From a virus, in IMG/VR virus record IMGVR_UViG_3300003323_000259, positions 1 through 48,876 of that record: a stretch of DNA of 48,876 bases, one strand, 5' to 3'. How positions within the stretch are numbered: the stretch's first letter is position 1; each line of letters opens with the position of its first letter. The translations under genes were made by a program, and so were the position numbers. The notes below the pieces were generated by a model. It saw only the letters and a program-made list of their open reading frames with translations, was not told where the DNA came from and ran no database searches. Of this stretch, positions 7,268 through 14,968 are shown one piece after another.

Positions 7268-7818
7268 TGGAGCAATTCGAAGATGAGTATGAGCGTGCGC
7301 TGCGATACACCATGGAGAACTTCAAATCCATGTCCGAGAAGATCCTCATAACGCCATCTCGCCTTAGGGCAGGAAGGCTCCAGAGCGAGGTCGTTAGACA
7401 CGCTGCAGATGACGAAGAGGCTTGGACGTGGTTGATGCCGAGAGTTCCAGCTAGCAAGGTCCGTATGAATATTTTAAAGGAGCGCTTAAACGTCGGCCAA
7501 TGGATTGAAAAACCATTCAAGATCGAACTGCCTACCGATCCTGTTGTGTTTGAAGGACTTAGCTGGACTCCAAATAGTTCTGAACAAACCCAAAGTCGTT
7601 TATTACGACATCAGCAGGTGATCAACGCCATCAAACTACTTGGCAAGCAGGATTCGCGTAATCAACGGGAAGGTCGCTTTACAGGCTACAAAATAGACGG
7701 AAAGTATCAACGGCGCAAAGTATGGCAACCAAAAGTGATTCAACTTACCGTTGGTAACAGACTAGCAAAGAAGATTATGGAAACTATCGAGGCTAAACAT
7801 GGGAAAACCAGCACCTAG
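7267..7818 (+). CDS. hypothetical basic protein
   Basis: The protein has 183 residues from ATG 7267, which overlaps the preceding stop (TGATG) and follows GGAGGTGG at 7254-7261. An in-frame start at 7243 is possible but has no good ribosome site. The N-terminal third is helical and acidic. The C-terminal third is basic, with GRFTGYKIDGKYQRRKVWQPKV, and ends in a helix that could bind nucleic acid. No family was recognised. Confidence 0.55.
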   Translation: MEQFEDEYERALRYTMENFKSMSEKILITPSRLRAGRLQSEVVRHAADDEEAWTWLMPRVPASKVRMNILKERLNVGQWIEKPFKIELPTDPVVFEGLSWTPNSSEQTQSRLLRHQQVINAIKLLGKQDSRNQREGRFTGYKIDGKYQRRKVWQPKVIQLTVGNRLAKKIMETIEAKHGKTST

Positions 7819-8023
7819 CTTCTGGTGGGATTTTCGAGGCGACAAAGTTATAGTGCAGTCTGATTATCCAGGTGGCCAGTGTCTCGCGGAGTTCACTTTA
7901 GAGACGGATGGTTACAATAAGCTGTTTGAACTGAATCCTGCTATCGTTAAAGCGGAAGCGTTGATTGACGATTACAGAGCCGGTCGTAAAACACCGAATT
8001 GGAATAAACATGACCCATCCTGA
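7799..8023 (+). CDS. small hypothetical protein
   Basis: The 74-residue frame begins inside the previous gene (20-base overlap) with GAGG upstream of ATG 7799. It contains a beta-rich half (SFWWDFRGDKVIVQSDYPGGQ) followed by a helix. No family was recognised. It is kept because spacing and overlap match the rest of the operon. Confidence 0.5.
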   Translation: MGKPAPSFWWDFRGDKVIVQSDYPGGQCLAEFTLETDGYNKLFELNPAIVKAEALIDDYRAGRKTPNWNKHDPS

Positions 8024-8033
8024 GAGGGCAAAA

Positions 8034-8195
8034 ATGAAGATCATCGATTATGAAATCGTGCGACATACGTATGCACTAAACTTGACTATTGAAGTTGACA
8101 AGTTTATCAAAGACGGGTGGGTACCACAAGGCGGAGTTACCTTCTGTTCGCGTGATAGCGAATATGCACAGGCAATGGTGAAGTATGAATCTTGA
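8034..8195 (+). CDS. DUF1737-like small protein
   Basis: The 53-residue protein starts at ATG 8034 after GAGAGGG. The pattern YEIVRHTY, then a helix VDKFIKDGWVPQGGVTF, then YAQAMVKYES matches DUF1737, in which an LxxxVNxxIxxGWxPxGG core is followed by QAMV. Function of the family is not known. Its end overlaps the ligase start by 11 bases. Confidence 0.6.
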   Translation: MKIIDYEIVRHTYALNLTIEVDKFIKDGWVPQGGVTFCSRDSEYAQAMVKYES

Positions 8196-10071
8196 CGAAA
8201 TGAAGGCCTTATACAAGAAGGCCAACAAGGCGTACAACAATGGACTACCTAGCGGATTAACCGACGCGCAGTTCGATAATCTGGAAAAGAAAATTCGCAA
8301 GCTCGATCCGCAATGGAAAGAACTGCGCAAAACTGGTGCGCCTGTCATCAATAAAAAGACAGAGGTTGAACTGGAAGAGTTCATGCCTTCTTTAAGCAAG
8401 GCCTATCCAGAGACCATCGGTAAATGGCTCGCCAAACAAAAGGCCAAGCTCTTACTGTTCATGCACAAGCTTGACGGTTCTTCACTGCAAGTCAAGTATA
8501 TCAACGGAAAGCCAACCAAGGTCGTAACTCGAGGCGACGGCACCTTAGGTGGCGACATTTCGTTTCTGATCCCTCACCTAAACCTACCTAAGTTAGTGTC
8601 TACCGGAACCAACATTACGCTTCGCTGTGAAGCAGTAATGAAGACCAAGACATTTGAAAAGAAATGGAGTAAGGCAGCCAAGGGCGAAAAGGACGGATTC
8701 GATAACGCCCGAAACATGGTGGCTGGCCTGCTTAATCGAATGAAGCCGCATCCAGGCTTGAAAGACATCGATATTGTGGTCCTAGGAATGTACCATGAGG
8801 AGATTCTTAAAGGTCTCACCTGGTGTCGTGACCAAGGTCTTCAAGTGGTTGAGCATGCACTTACTTCCGTTGATGGAAATTTTGAGGAACTGCTTTCTGT
8901 TCAGCGTAAGAGATCAGAATATGAGATTGACGGATTAGTCCTGATAGCTCCTCGTCAAGTGTTTGAGTACGAAAACGCACAGCGCCCTAAATTCTCCATC
9001 GCGTTTAAGGTCAATGGCGATGAAGATGCAGCCGAAACTGTGGTCGACGAGGTGATTTGGCAGCATTCGCGTACAGGTCGTTTGACTCCAAAGATCAAGG
9101 TCAAGCCTGTGAAGATGAAAGGTGTAACTGTAACCTACGCGACAGCTCACAATGCTAAGTGGATGCAGGAACGTGGAATTGGTGTCGGTGCAGTAGTGCG
9201 CCTCGTCCGTTCAGGGGACGTTATCCCTAAAATCGTCGGCGTAGTCAAAAAGGCCAAGAAACCTGCTGTGCCTGACTGTAAGTATGTACAAGAAGGTGTA
9301 CATTTTATGTCGGCCGAACGCCACCAGGATTCTGACGTGCGTGAGATTCACCATTTCTTTGCTACACTTGGTATTGAGCATATTGCGCAGAAGACGGTGG
9401 CTAAGCTTTACACCGCTGGATTCCCTGACGTGCTGGCCTATCTGATTTCATATGAACAGCGCATGACAGGTTTCGCAGAAGCCGGTATGGGTAAAGCCAT
9501 GACGCAAAAAATCTATGTTGAATTCAGCCGTGTTCTGATAGATGAAGGCGTTACTCTGCTAAAGTTGATGGACGCCTCCAACTGCTTCGAGTCGTTTGGT
9601 GAGCGTAAACTGGAAATGATTGAGCAACACTTCCTAGGTAAAGGTGATTCAGATCCTTTGAAGGGCTTCGTGAAGCTGTCGTTTGAAAATCTTCAGAACG
9701 AACGTAACTGGGGCGCCGTAGAGATGATCAAAGGCATGGGTCCTGCCTCTGCTCGCCAATTCTTCGAAGGCGTTCAACGTTTCAAGTTGTGGTTCGCCCC
9801 TATCCTGAAGCTGAAGCTCCTGAAGATCAATCCGCCGAAAGTGATAAAGAAAAAGAAACCGACCAATGGGAAATTAAATGGAGAGCGAGTGTCATTCACA
9901 GGATATCGCAATCCTGACCACGAAGCCGCCGTCGAAATTCTTGGCGCTGAGGTCGTTAAATACGGAGCAAAGACAACTATTTTGCTGTACAAGAAGGGTG
10001 GCAAGGCTAGCACCAAAGTCGAGGCAGCTCGCGCCAAAGGAATTCGTGTCTGCACAATCGAGGAGATTTAA
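8185..10071 (+). CDS. ligA: NAD-dependent DNA ligase
   Basis: The 628-residue enzyme seals nicks in duplex DNA using NAD, releasing AMP-DNA intermediates and NMN. Visible signatures: MPSLSKAY at 67-74, the adenylated lysine in HKLDGSS (Lys95), TRGDGTLGGD at 115-124, RCEAVM (Glu149), FKVN near 275, then an OB-type part with GAVVRLVRSGDVIPKI. A helix-hairpin-helix region follows (GMGPASARQFF), and a C-terminal BRCT domain from about residue 562 (NGERVSFTGYR). The family's four-Cys zinc finger is not preserved; only one Cys remains near residue 363. The N-terminal Ia domain is shortened. It uses the cofactor that the nadM-nadV cassette supplies. Confidence 0.9.
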   Translation: MNLDEMKALYKKANKAYNNGLPSGLTDAQFDNLEKKIRKLDPQWKELRKTGAPVINKKTEVELEEFMPSLSKAYPETIGKWLAKQKAKLLLFMHKLDGSSLQVKYINGKPTKVVTRGDGTLGGDISFLIPHLNLPKLVSTGTNITLRCEAVMKTKTFEKKWSKAAKGEKDGFDNARNMVAGLLNRMKPHPGLKDIDIVVLGMYHEEILKGLTWCRDQGLQVVEHALTSVDGNFEELLSVQRKRSEYEIDGLVLIAPRQVFEYENAQRPKFSIAFKVNGDEDAAETVVDEVIWQHSRTGRLTPKIKVKPVKMKGVTVTYATAHNAKWMQERGIGVGAVVRLVRSGDVIPKIVGVVKKAKKPAVPDCKYVQEGVHFMSAERHQDSDVREIHHFFATLGIEHIAQKTVAKLYTAGFPDVLAYLISYEQRMTGFAEAGMGKAMTQKIYVEFSRVLIDEGVTLLKLMDASNCFESFGERKLEMIEQHFLGKGDSDPLKGFVKLSFENLQNERNWGAVEMIKGMGPASARQFFEGVQRFKLWFAPILKLKLLKINPPKVIKKKKPTNGKLNGERVSFTGYRNPDHEAAVEILGAEVVKYGAKTTILLYKKGGKASTKVEAARAKGIRVCTIEEI

Positions 10072-10314
10072 ATGGAGGTCAATCATGCCAGTGCTATGGA
10101 GAAAGCACGTGCCTTCATTGCCAAGCATCTTGCGGAATGTTGCGAAGAACTGATCGAATGGGATACGACGGCCTTATTAAGAAACGGTAAGGTAAGAGAG
10201 GCAGCCTCGATCTACAAAACTGTTAGCAGTAATTCCGCACTCTCCATGGTTCGCAGTGAAGTGGCCTTACAGGCCATGACAGAGCTGATCAAATTTCGAA
10301 GGAAATTCAAATGA
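10072..10314 (+). CDS. small helical hypothetical protein
   Basis: The 80-residue protein starts at ATG 10072, directly after the ligase stop, with GAGGAG at 10061-10066. It is almost all helical and contains CC in the middle and a basic C-terminus (KFRRKFK). No family was recognised. Probably translated with ligA. Confidence 0.55.
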   Translation: MEVNHASAMEKARAFIAKHLAECCEELIEWDTTALLRNGKVREAASIYKTVSSNSALSMVRSEVALQAMTELIKFRRKFK

Positions 10315-10335
10315 ACAAGTATGAGGAACTATAGA

Positions 10336-10764
10336 ATGAGTACCGCTGTCTTGCAAGGCCTATCCATTATTGGCCAACTGTTTAGTCCATCCGTTGATCC
10401 TGCGGACGTGAAGAACGCTATTGAACTGTCAGCACAAGTCCTTGCAGGCGTACATGACAATGCCTTATTGTGCGCATTCGTATTTAAGCAAACCGGCCAG
10501 GCAGTAAATGCTGATGCAGCACGTACTAATGAAGGTGCTATCGCTGCCCTCAACGTTCTAAAGTCAATGATTCGTAGAAGCATCCAGAAAGTAATCGGCC
10601 TTCAAATTAAGGAGGAACGCTCCGCACTTCTTGATGAACTTAAGAAGAGCCAGAAGCCTCATGCTATGGGAACCACCAAAGAAATTGCCCAGAAGCTGGG
10701 TGTAAGCATCAGTGAAGTTCGACGCATGAAAGCCTCTGGAGCGTTGGACGCCCTCAACAGCTAA
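10336..10764 (+). CDS. hypothetical protein with C-terminal HTH-like motif
   Basis: The 142-residue protein starts at ATG 10336 after GAGGAAC; an in-frame start at 10321 is too close to the upstream gene end to have its own site. The N-terminal part is helical and hydrophobic, and the last 35 residues (TTKEIAQKLGVSISEVRRM) look like a helix-turn-helix or MerR-type excisionase motif. It could be a DNA-binding protein of unknown target. Similarity is by eye only. Confidence 0.55.
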   Translation: MSTAVLQGLSIIGQLFSPSVDPADVKNAIELSAQVLAGVHDNALLCAFVFKQTGQAVNADAARTNEGAIAALNVLKSMIRRSIQKVIGLQIKEERSALLDELKKSQKPHAMGTTKEIAQKLGVSISEVRRMKASGALDALNS

Positions 10765-10774
10765 AGGAAGATAA

Positions 10775-11224
10775 ATGAAACGCGAACAGTTCGAGCAACA
10801 CATACGAGATACCTCGACTGCCATCGGATCGAATACGTTCAAGCGTAATCCCGATGGAACGTACCAACTCACTTCAGTCCGTGAACTGTATGGGGTTTGG
10901 GAGGCGGCATTAGAAGTTTTCGATGAGGACCTGAATGCCCTGCATCGACGCCTAGCCGCAGAAACTCTGAGGGCCGATCAAGGCTGGAGTCGTTACGAAA
11001 GCGCCAACAAAGAACGTATCGAATTGCAAAAGCAACTTGCTAATTCAGAACGCGTGCCCTTTTGGCGTCAATTTTCTGAGGAGCCTCCAGAAGATGGAGC
11101 ACATATCCTTTGGCGTTTACCTACCCACGCCGATCAAATCGGTATCGGCTGGTATGTATCCCCGAAGACGCAACTGAATGGACAGGTGAATGGATTCCAA
11201 TCTCTGAACTCCAATCACTTATAA
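10775..11224 (+). CDS. DUF551-like protein with probable C-terminal frameshift
   Basis: As read, the protein has 149 residues. The first two thirds are helical. From residue about 104, FSEEPPEDGAHILW and GIGWYVSP look like the DUF551 type of small beta domain. The last 20 residues after CCCC at 11160-11163 look unnatural. One frame away, 11164-11235 encodes EDATEWTGEWIPISELQSL and ends at TAA 11233-11235, a much better ending because WxPxxxL is typical. One missing C in the run would restore it. The gene is real; its C-terminus as annotated is doubtful. Confidence 0.6.
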   Translation: MKREQFEQHIRDTSTAIGSNTFKRNPDGTYQLTSVRELYGVWEAALEVFDEDLNALHRRLAAETLRADQGWSRYESANKERIELQKQLANSERVPFWRQFSEEPPEDGAHILWRLPTHADQIGIGWYVSPKTQLNGQVNGFQSLNSNHL

Positions 11225-11238
11225 ACAGTAAATAACAT

Positions 11239-11266
11239 GGCAGACTCAGCAATGGGTCTGCCTTTC
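11239..11266 (+). terminator. weak rho-independent terminator before rtcB
   Basis: GGCAGAC (11239-11245) pairs with GTCTGCC (11256-11262), followed by TTTCT. A seven-pair stem with a short T-run. Confidence 0.55.
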
Positions 11267-11284
11267 TCATATCTGGAGTAAAAT

Positions 11285-12166
11285 ATGAAAGCATTCACCG
11301 AAGAGAACTTTAAACTGTTCATTGCCTCTGAACCTGACTACGATAAAGATGACCATTTCGCAACTTCCCAGGAACGCGCTCATCATGTCTTGGAGAAATT
11401 CAATGCTTGGCGAGCAGAACCGCACCATGCTGGTACTCTAGGTACAGGCAATCACTTCATTGAAATATGCTTGGATGAGAATCAGGATGTTTGGATTATG
11501 CTTCATTCAGGCTCTCGCGGTATCGGCAATGCTCTTGGCCAGCATTTTATCGAACTGGCAAAGAAAGAGATGGAGCGTTGGCATATCCAGCTACCTGATT
11601 CGGACTTGGCCTATCTTCCAGAAGGAAGCTCCTACTACACGGACTATATGATGGCCGTTTCCTGGGCACAGGACTTTGCGCAGAACAATCGGATGCTCAT
11701 GATGGGAGCAGTAAAGGATGCCTTTGAGAAGTTCATGGGACGCCCTATCGAGAGCCAAGAGCACGCAGTAAACTGTCATCACAACTACGTTCAGAAAGAA
11801 AACCATTTTGAACAGAATGTTTGGGTGACCCGCAAAGGTGCAGTAAGTGCTAGGCTCGGCGAGCTTGGAGTTATACCTGGTTCGATGGGTGCCAAATCGT
11901 TTATCGTGCGTGGTAAAGGAAATCCTGAATCCTTCTGTTCCTGTTCCCACGGTGCCGGACGTAAAATGTCGCGTGCTGAAGCAAAGCGTCGGTTTACTGT
12001 GGAAGATCATGTCAAGGCAACCGAAGGAGTCGAATGCAGAAAAGATGCATCCGTTATCGATGAGACTCCCGCGGCTTACAAGAGCATCGATGAAGTTATG
12101 GCAGCACAGTCCGATTTGGTAGAGGTTGTGCACACCTTAAAACAAATCCTCTGTGTAAAGGGATGA
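11285..12166 (+). CDS. rtcB: RtcB-like RNA ligase, N-terminally short
   Basis: The 293-residue protein carries most RtcB signatures: GTGNHFIE (His57), LHSGSRGIG (His74), VNCHHNYV (His165/166), and SHGAGRKMSR with the His222 that takes GMP. RtcB joins 2',3'-cyclic phosphate or 3'-phosphate RNA ends to 5'-hydroxyl ends. Typical enzymes have about 370-480 residues; here the N-terminal segment with the metal-binding Asp and Cys (GxGxDxxCG) is absent. No upstream frame supplies it. It may be inactive, act with a host RtcB, or use a different metal arrangement. GGAG precedes ATG 11285. In phages RtcB-type enzymes are thought to repair tRNA cut by host defences. Confidence 0.85.
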   Translation: MKAFTEENFKLFIASEPDYDKDDHFATSQERAHHVLEKFNAWRAEPHHAGTLGTGNHFIEICLDENQDVWIMLHSGSRGIGNALGQHFIELAKKEMERWHIQLPDSDLAYLPEGSSYYTDYMMAVSWAQDFAQNNRMLMMGAVKDAFEKFMGRPIESQEHAVNCHHNYVQKENHFEQNVWVTRKGAVSARLGELGVIPGSMGAKSFIVRGKGNPESFCSCSHGAGRKMSRAEAKRRFTVEDHVKATEGVECRKDASVIDETPAAYKSIDEVMAAQSDLVEVVHTLKQILCVKG

Positions 12167-12168
12167 AC

Positions 12169-12528
12169 ATGATTTACGTTCAGGATGATTTAACTAAACA
12201 GACCTTTGCATTCAATACGGAGGCTGAATGCATCCAAGGTACGCGTATTCCCGCCGTCAGGATGGTATTCCGCAGTATGTTCAATATCTTCAATGATCAC
12301 GATCTGCTGCGTGATGATCTGCGGCAAGAAGTTCTGAATAGTCGGGCCTCCTATCGCATACGTGAAATGCGTTACAAACAACTTCTTGTAGGTAATGTTA
12401 TACTAGATAAAAACAATAAGGACGTTCTACAAGAGGGTCAGTCAATAGTCACTATTCTATTTAAGGCTTCCTTAGGATCTGGACAATACCAATACTCTTT
12501 CTCGAATAAGGAATTCCCAAAATGCTAA
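12169..12528 (+). CDS. hypothetical protein
   Basis: The protein has 119 residues from ATG 12169; ATG 12163 in the same frame overlaps the rtcB stop but lies directly against the AAGGG site, so 12169 is preferred. It is a mixed alpha/beta protein with a long central helix (DLLRDDLRQEVLNSRASYRI). No family was recognised. AT-rich in its second half. Confidence 0.55.
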   Translation: MIYVQDDLTKQTFAFNTEAECIQGTRIPAVRMVFRSMFNIFNDHDLLRDDLRQEVLNSRASYRIREMRYKQLLVGNVILDKNNKDVLQEGQSIVTILFKASLGSGQYQYSFSNKEFPKC

Positions 12529-12788
12529 TCAAATTTTCCAAAACAAAAGCCATCCAAGTGGAGTTGATCCAAATGGAGAAGAAGGGTCCAGTGCTGTTGA
12601 GCCTACGTCAAATGTACGCCACAGCCAAGGACCCTGAATTCAAGGTTGGGCGCCAAGGTATCACCTTTCAAACCGAAGAAGGTGAAGACGGCCGTTCGGA
12701 AGCCTCTCGCGTCCTCAAGGCAATGGCAAAGGTACTAAAGAACGAAGACCAGAAGAAACCTAAGCTGATTCCTAAAAAGGAGAAATGA
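12522..12788 (+). CDS. small basic hypothetical protein
   Basis: The 88-residue protein overlaps the previous gene by 7 bases. It starts with a beta hairpin (LIKFSKTKAIQVELIQM) and ends in a very Lys-rich tail (PKLIPKKEK). The tail suggests nucleic acid binding. No family was recognised. Confidence 0.55.
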   Translation: MLIKFSKTKAIQVELIQMEKKGPVLLSLRQMYATAKDPEFKVGRQGITFQTEEGEDGRSEASRVLKAMAKVLKNEDQKKPKLIPKKEK

Positions 12789-12949
12789 TGGCCCGGTTAA
12801 TCGCAAACATAAAAGAAGCTCTGGAAGATTTCTATCTGGAAAAGGAAAGCTATTTCATGATGTACTTGATGGCCAGCGGCTTGGTCGTCAATGCCACGGC
12901 CGTACTTTACGTCCTCTATTGGCTATTCAAACACGTGAGATTCGTATGA
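12785..12949 (+). CDS. 54-residue single-pass membrane protein
   Basis: ATG 12785 overlaps the previous stop (ATGATG), and TGA 12947-12949 overlaps the next start. An N-terminal helix of about 25 residues with mixed charge is followed by one membrane segment (MMYLMASGLVVNATAVLYVL) and a short basic end (KHVRFV). Function unknown; the tight overlaps on both sides support it. Confidence 0.55.
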   Translation: MMARLIANIKEALEDFYLEKESYFMMYLMASGLVVNATAVLYVLYWLFKHVRFV

Positions 12950-13224
12950 ACGATCTCTGGAAGTGGCCTCCTGAAGAAAAGCAATGCGGTAAGCGAATGA
13001 TGGAAATATTGGACCTACCTTACACAATCAAGGTGTACAAAGGCTTTGCTCCGCTCAAGGTACGCTCAGCTAAAGCACGCAGGCGAAAAGCGTTACGTTG
13101 GACTCGGTTCTACATGCATTACTACTTCGATTTTGAGTCCAATCCTGGTTCCCTCGTAACAGGGCGAAGAGAAACTAAACCCCAATTTCAGGAGCTTCCA
13201 CGTCATGAACTGCAAGTTCAATAA
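12946..13224 (+). CDS. small basic hypothetical protein
   Basis: The 92-residue protein starts at ATG 12946 in an ATGA overlap. It is basic and aromatic (KARRRKALRWTRFYMHYYF). The end overlaps the next gene by 20 bases. No family was recognised. Confidence 0.5.
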   Translation: MNDLWKWPPEEKQCGKRMMEILDLPYTIKVYKGFAPLKVRSAKARRRKALRWTRFYMHYYFDFESNPGSLVTGRRETKPQFQELPRHELQVQ

Positions 13225-13618
13225 ATCCAGCGTGCATGAATGCGGTTCGTATCAATGTGCTACCGCTAATCGTTGCTGCTATCCTTACGACAAGTTTGTC
13301 AGTCTGAATCCAGTTCCTGATGAAGTACAGAAGGTATGTGATGAGATCAACAGAGACCTTAATTATTCCAAGGAGACAGTGAAGCTAGTTCCGTATTTAA
13401 TGCGAGAACGAGATCCAGTGGATTGGCGTGTGAAAATCTTCCGCTTACCAGATCAAATGTTACTTGTTGATTATCTGGTACCTGAGAAACTGGATCGACA
13501 TACTGTAATGCTGTTCCTTGGTGCCATTAAAAGGCAAGGCGAAATCGAATTCAAACGTGGTCAAGAGAATGCAGTAAATATATTGAGCCAGAAATTTAAG
13601 GAATGGTTACCGTTATGA
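13205..13618 (+). CDS. Cys-rich hypothetical protein
   Basis: The 137-residue protein follows CAGGAG at 13189-13194. Its first 26 residues hold six Cys (NCKF, ECGSYQC, NRCCYP), a possible metal-binding knuckle. The remainder is alpha/beta, with a DRHTVMLFLGAI helix and a basic end. No known family was recognised. Confidence 0.55.
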   Translation: MNCKFNKSSVHECGSYQCATANRCCYPYDKFVSLNPVPDEVQKVCDEINRDLNYSKETVKLVPYLMRERDPVDWRVKIFRLPDQMLLVDYLVPEKLDRHTVMLFLGAIKRQGEIEFKRGQENAVNILSQKFKEWLPL

Positions 13619-13818
13619 CAAATCTGTGTGAGGCAGCAGAGAATTACATCAGGGCTGTTAATGCTTTAGACCGAGAAACTCAGGAGCTTTCCCACGCCAC
13701 AGGTATTAGAGCTTTCGTTCAGGCTGATGCTGTAAACGAGGCTCGCCAAGAATTGAAATCAAAAGAAATCGAATTGCAAGCAGCCATCCGATCAACTCGT
13801 CTTATCCATAAGGACTAA
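13615..13818 (+). CDS. small coiled-coil protein
   Basis: The 67-residue protein starts at ATG 13615 in an ATGA overlap. It is entirely helical with heptad-like spacing (ENYIRAVNALDRETQEL). No family was recognised. Confidence 0.5.
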   Translation: MTNLCEAAENYIRAVNALDRETQELSHATGIRAFVQADAVNEARQELKSKEIELQAAIRSTRLIHKD

Positions 13819-13831
13819 AATAGGAACTCCC

Positions 13832-14047
13832 ATGGAACTTCAGCCACATCAAAAACGAGTAGTAGACGAAAAGCAAGACCTGGATAATCGCATTCAAGGT
13901 CTGAGTACCTTCATTGACACCAATCCGACTTACAAAACGCTGCCTCCTACCGAGCGAGATCGTATGCAGCGTCAGCTGCGCGCAATGATTACCCTCAGTT
14001 GGATTCTCGGTGAGCGTATCGACTACTTCAATGGAGTTCGTCAGTGA
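13832..14047 (+). CDS. small conserved phage protein, helical hairpin
   Basis: The 71-residue protein has the pattern HQKRVVDEKQDLDNRIQGL, then TLPPTERDRMQRQ, then a helix with LGERI. Short phage proteins with ERVxxEKxELDxKIxxL, LxxxExxxLxxQ and LxxRI are common in many tailed phages; their role is unknown. Probably a two-helix protein. The stop overlaps the GTG start of the next gene. Confidence 0.65.
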   Translation: MELQPHQKRVVDEKQDLDNRIQGLSTFIDTNPTYKTLPPTERDRMQRQLRAMITLSWILGERIDYFNGVRQ

Positions 14048-14343
14048 ATCTGGCTTTGGATTTTGACGATACCTACACTCGTGACCCTGAAATGTGGAAC
14101 GAGTTCATTGATTTGATGCACCGAAACGGCCACAACGTCTATTGCGTAACCATGCGTACTCAAGCCGAAGGTCGTACTGTAAAGGAAGTGCTTGGTAAGC
14201 GAGTAGACGGCATTTTCTTTACCGCCCGGAAGGCCAAGCGCCCTTATATGTTTGCCTTAGGCATTCGCATTGACGTATGGGTAGACGACGAACCAGGCTG
14301 GATTCTGCAGGATGCTGCTGACGCCGTACAGCAGGAGGCTTGA
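14044..14343 (+). CDS. HAD-like phosphatase
   Basis: The 99-residue protein starts with GTG at 14044 (GTGA overlap). Motif I is DFDDTYT (nucleophile Asp6, acid/base Asp8), motif II is VTMRT near residue 35, a Lys lies in ARKAKRPYM, and the acidic motif is WVDDEP near residue 78. This is a minimal, capless HAD fold that removes phosphate from a small substrate such as a nucleotide. Substrate is not known. A gene symbol cannot be justified. Confidence 0.7.
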   Translation: MNLALDFDDTYTRDPEMWNEFIDLMHRNGHNVYCVTMRTQAEGRTVKEVLGKRVDGIFFTARKAKRPYMFALGIRIDVWVDDEPGWILQDAADAVQQEA

Positions 14344-14666
14344 TGGGAGTTTGTTATTACCTGGTGAATCGAAAAACCAAGGAAACTTTTGAGCTGAATA
14401 AATTTTCACCTGCGCCAGCTGTGAAGTGGGATCAGTTGGATAAGGAACCTGAGAAGTTGGCTTTCGATATTCATAAAGAATATCTTAACGTAGGTAATCC
14501 AAACTTTGATTATCAATGGTGTTTGTCATTGGTTTCATACATGCGCCTGTGCTTTACCAATCGAACTGGGTTTGAGATTCTAACAGAAATGCCAGATGAT
14601 CCAATGGAAGCAGCAGCTTATACTTTGGTAGGCACTAGATTTGATTCGTTTAAAGGTCAATCATGA
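14343..14666 (+). CDS. hypothetical protein
   Basis: The 107-residue protein starts at ATG 14343, after CAGGAGG, overlapping the stop of the HAD gene. It is acidic and aromatic and begins VCYYLVNRKTKETFELNKF. Residues around MPDDPMEAAAY are helical. No family was recognised. Confidence 0.55.
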   Translation: MGVCYYLVNRKTKETFELNKFSPAPAVKWDQLDKEPEKLAFDIHKEYLNVGNPNFDYQWCLSLVSYMRLCFTNRTGFEILTEMPDDPMEAAAYTLVGTRFDSFKGQS

Positions 14667-14734
14667 AATACATTCCAATCCTATTGCTGGCATTTCTTGT
14701 CGCTGCTGACGTCGCACAGGAGGAACCGGCATGA
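14663..14734 (+). CDS. tiny signal-peptide-like frame
   Basis: A 23-residue frame (MKYIPILLLAFLVAADVAQ...) begins in an ATGA overlap, and GGAGGA lies at its end. It reads like a signal or anchor sequence. A 16-residue frame follows at 14731-14781, again in ATGA overlap. Either may be a real micro-gene or a leader that couples translation to 14768-14968. Confidence 0.3.
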   Translation: MKYIPILLLAFLVAADVAQEEPA

Positions 14735-14767
14735 AAAGCCTAAAGAAAATGGTATCGGAGACCAGTC

Positions 14768-14968
14768 ATGGCCTCAATTAACTGGCTCACTCACGTACAG
14801 AACTGCTGGTCTAGGGACTTCGATTACGAACAGTACGCAGAACTCGCACGCAGTTATAAGTGTCACGTAGCATCGGAGCACGTGTACAAGATGCTTTGTG
14901 CCGCGCTCCATCAAGACATGGTCGAGAACATCGGCATCCAATCACCTACAACCGAAGAGCGGAAATGA
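14768..14968 (+). CDS. small hypothetical protein
   Basis: The 66-residue protein is helical, rich in Tyr, His and Cys, and contains EQYAELARSYKCHVASEHVY. It ends in a TGA that overlaps the next start. No family was recognised. Confidence 0.5.
   Translation: MASINWLTHVQNCWSRDFDYEQYAELARSYKCHVASEHVYKMLCAALHQDMVENIGIQSPTTEERK

Noticed and set aside
14731-14781. 16-residue frame in ATGA overlap
   Set aside because: Too short to support alone; mentioned with the 23-residue frame before it.
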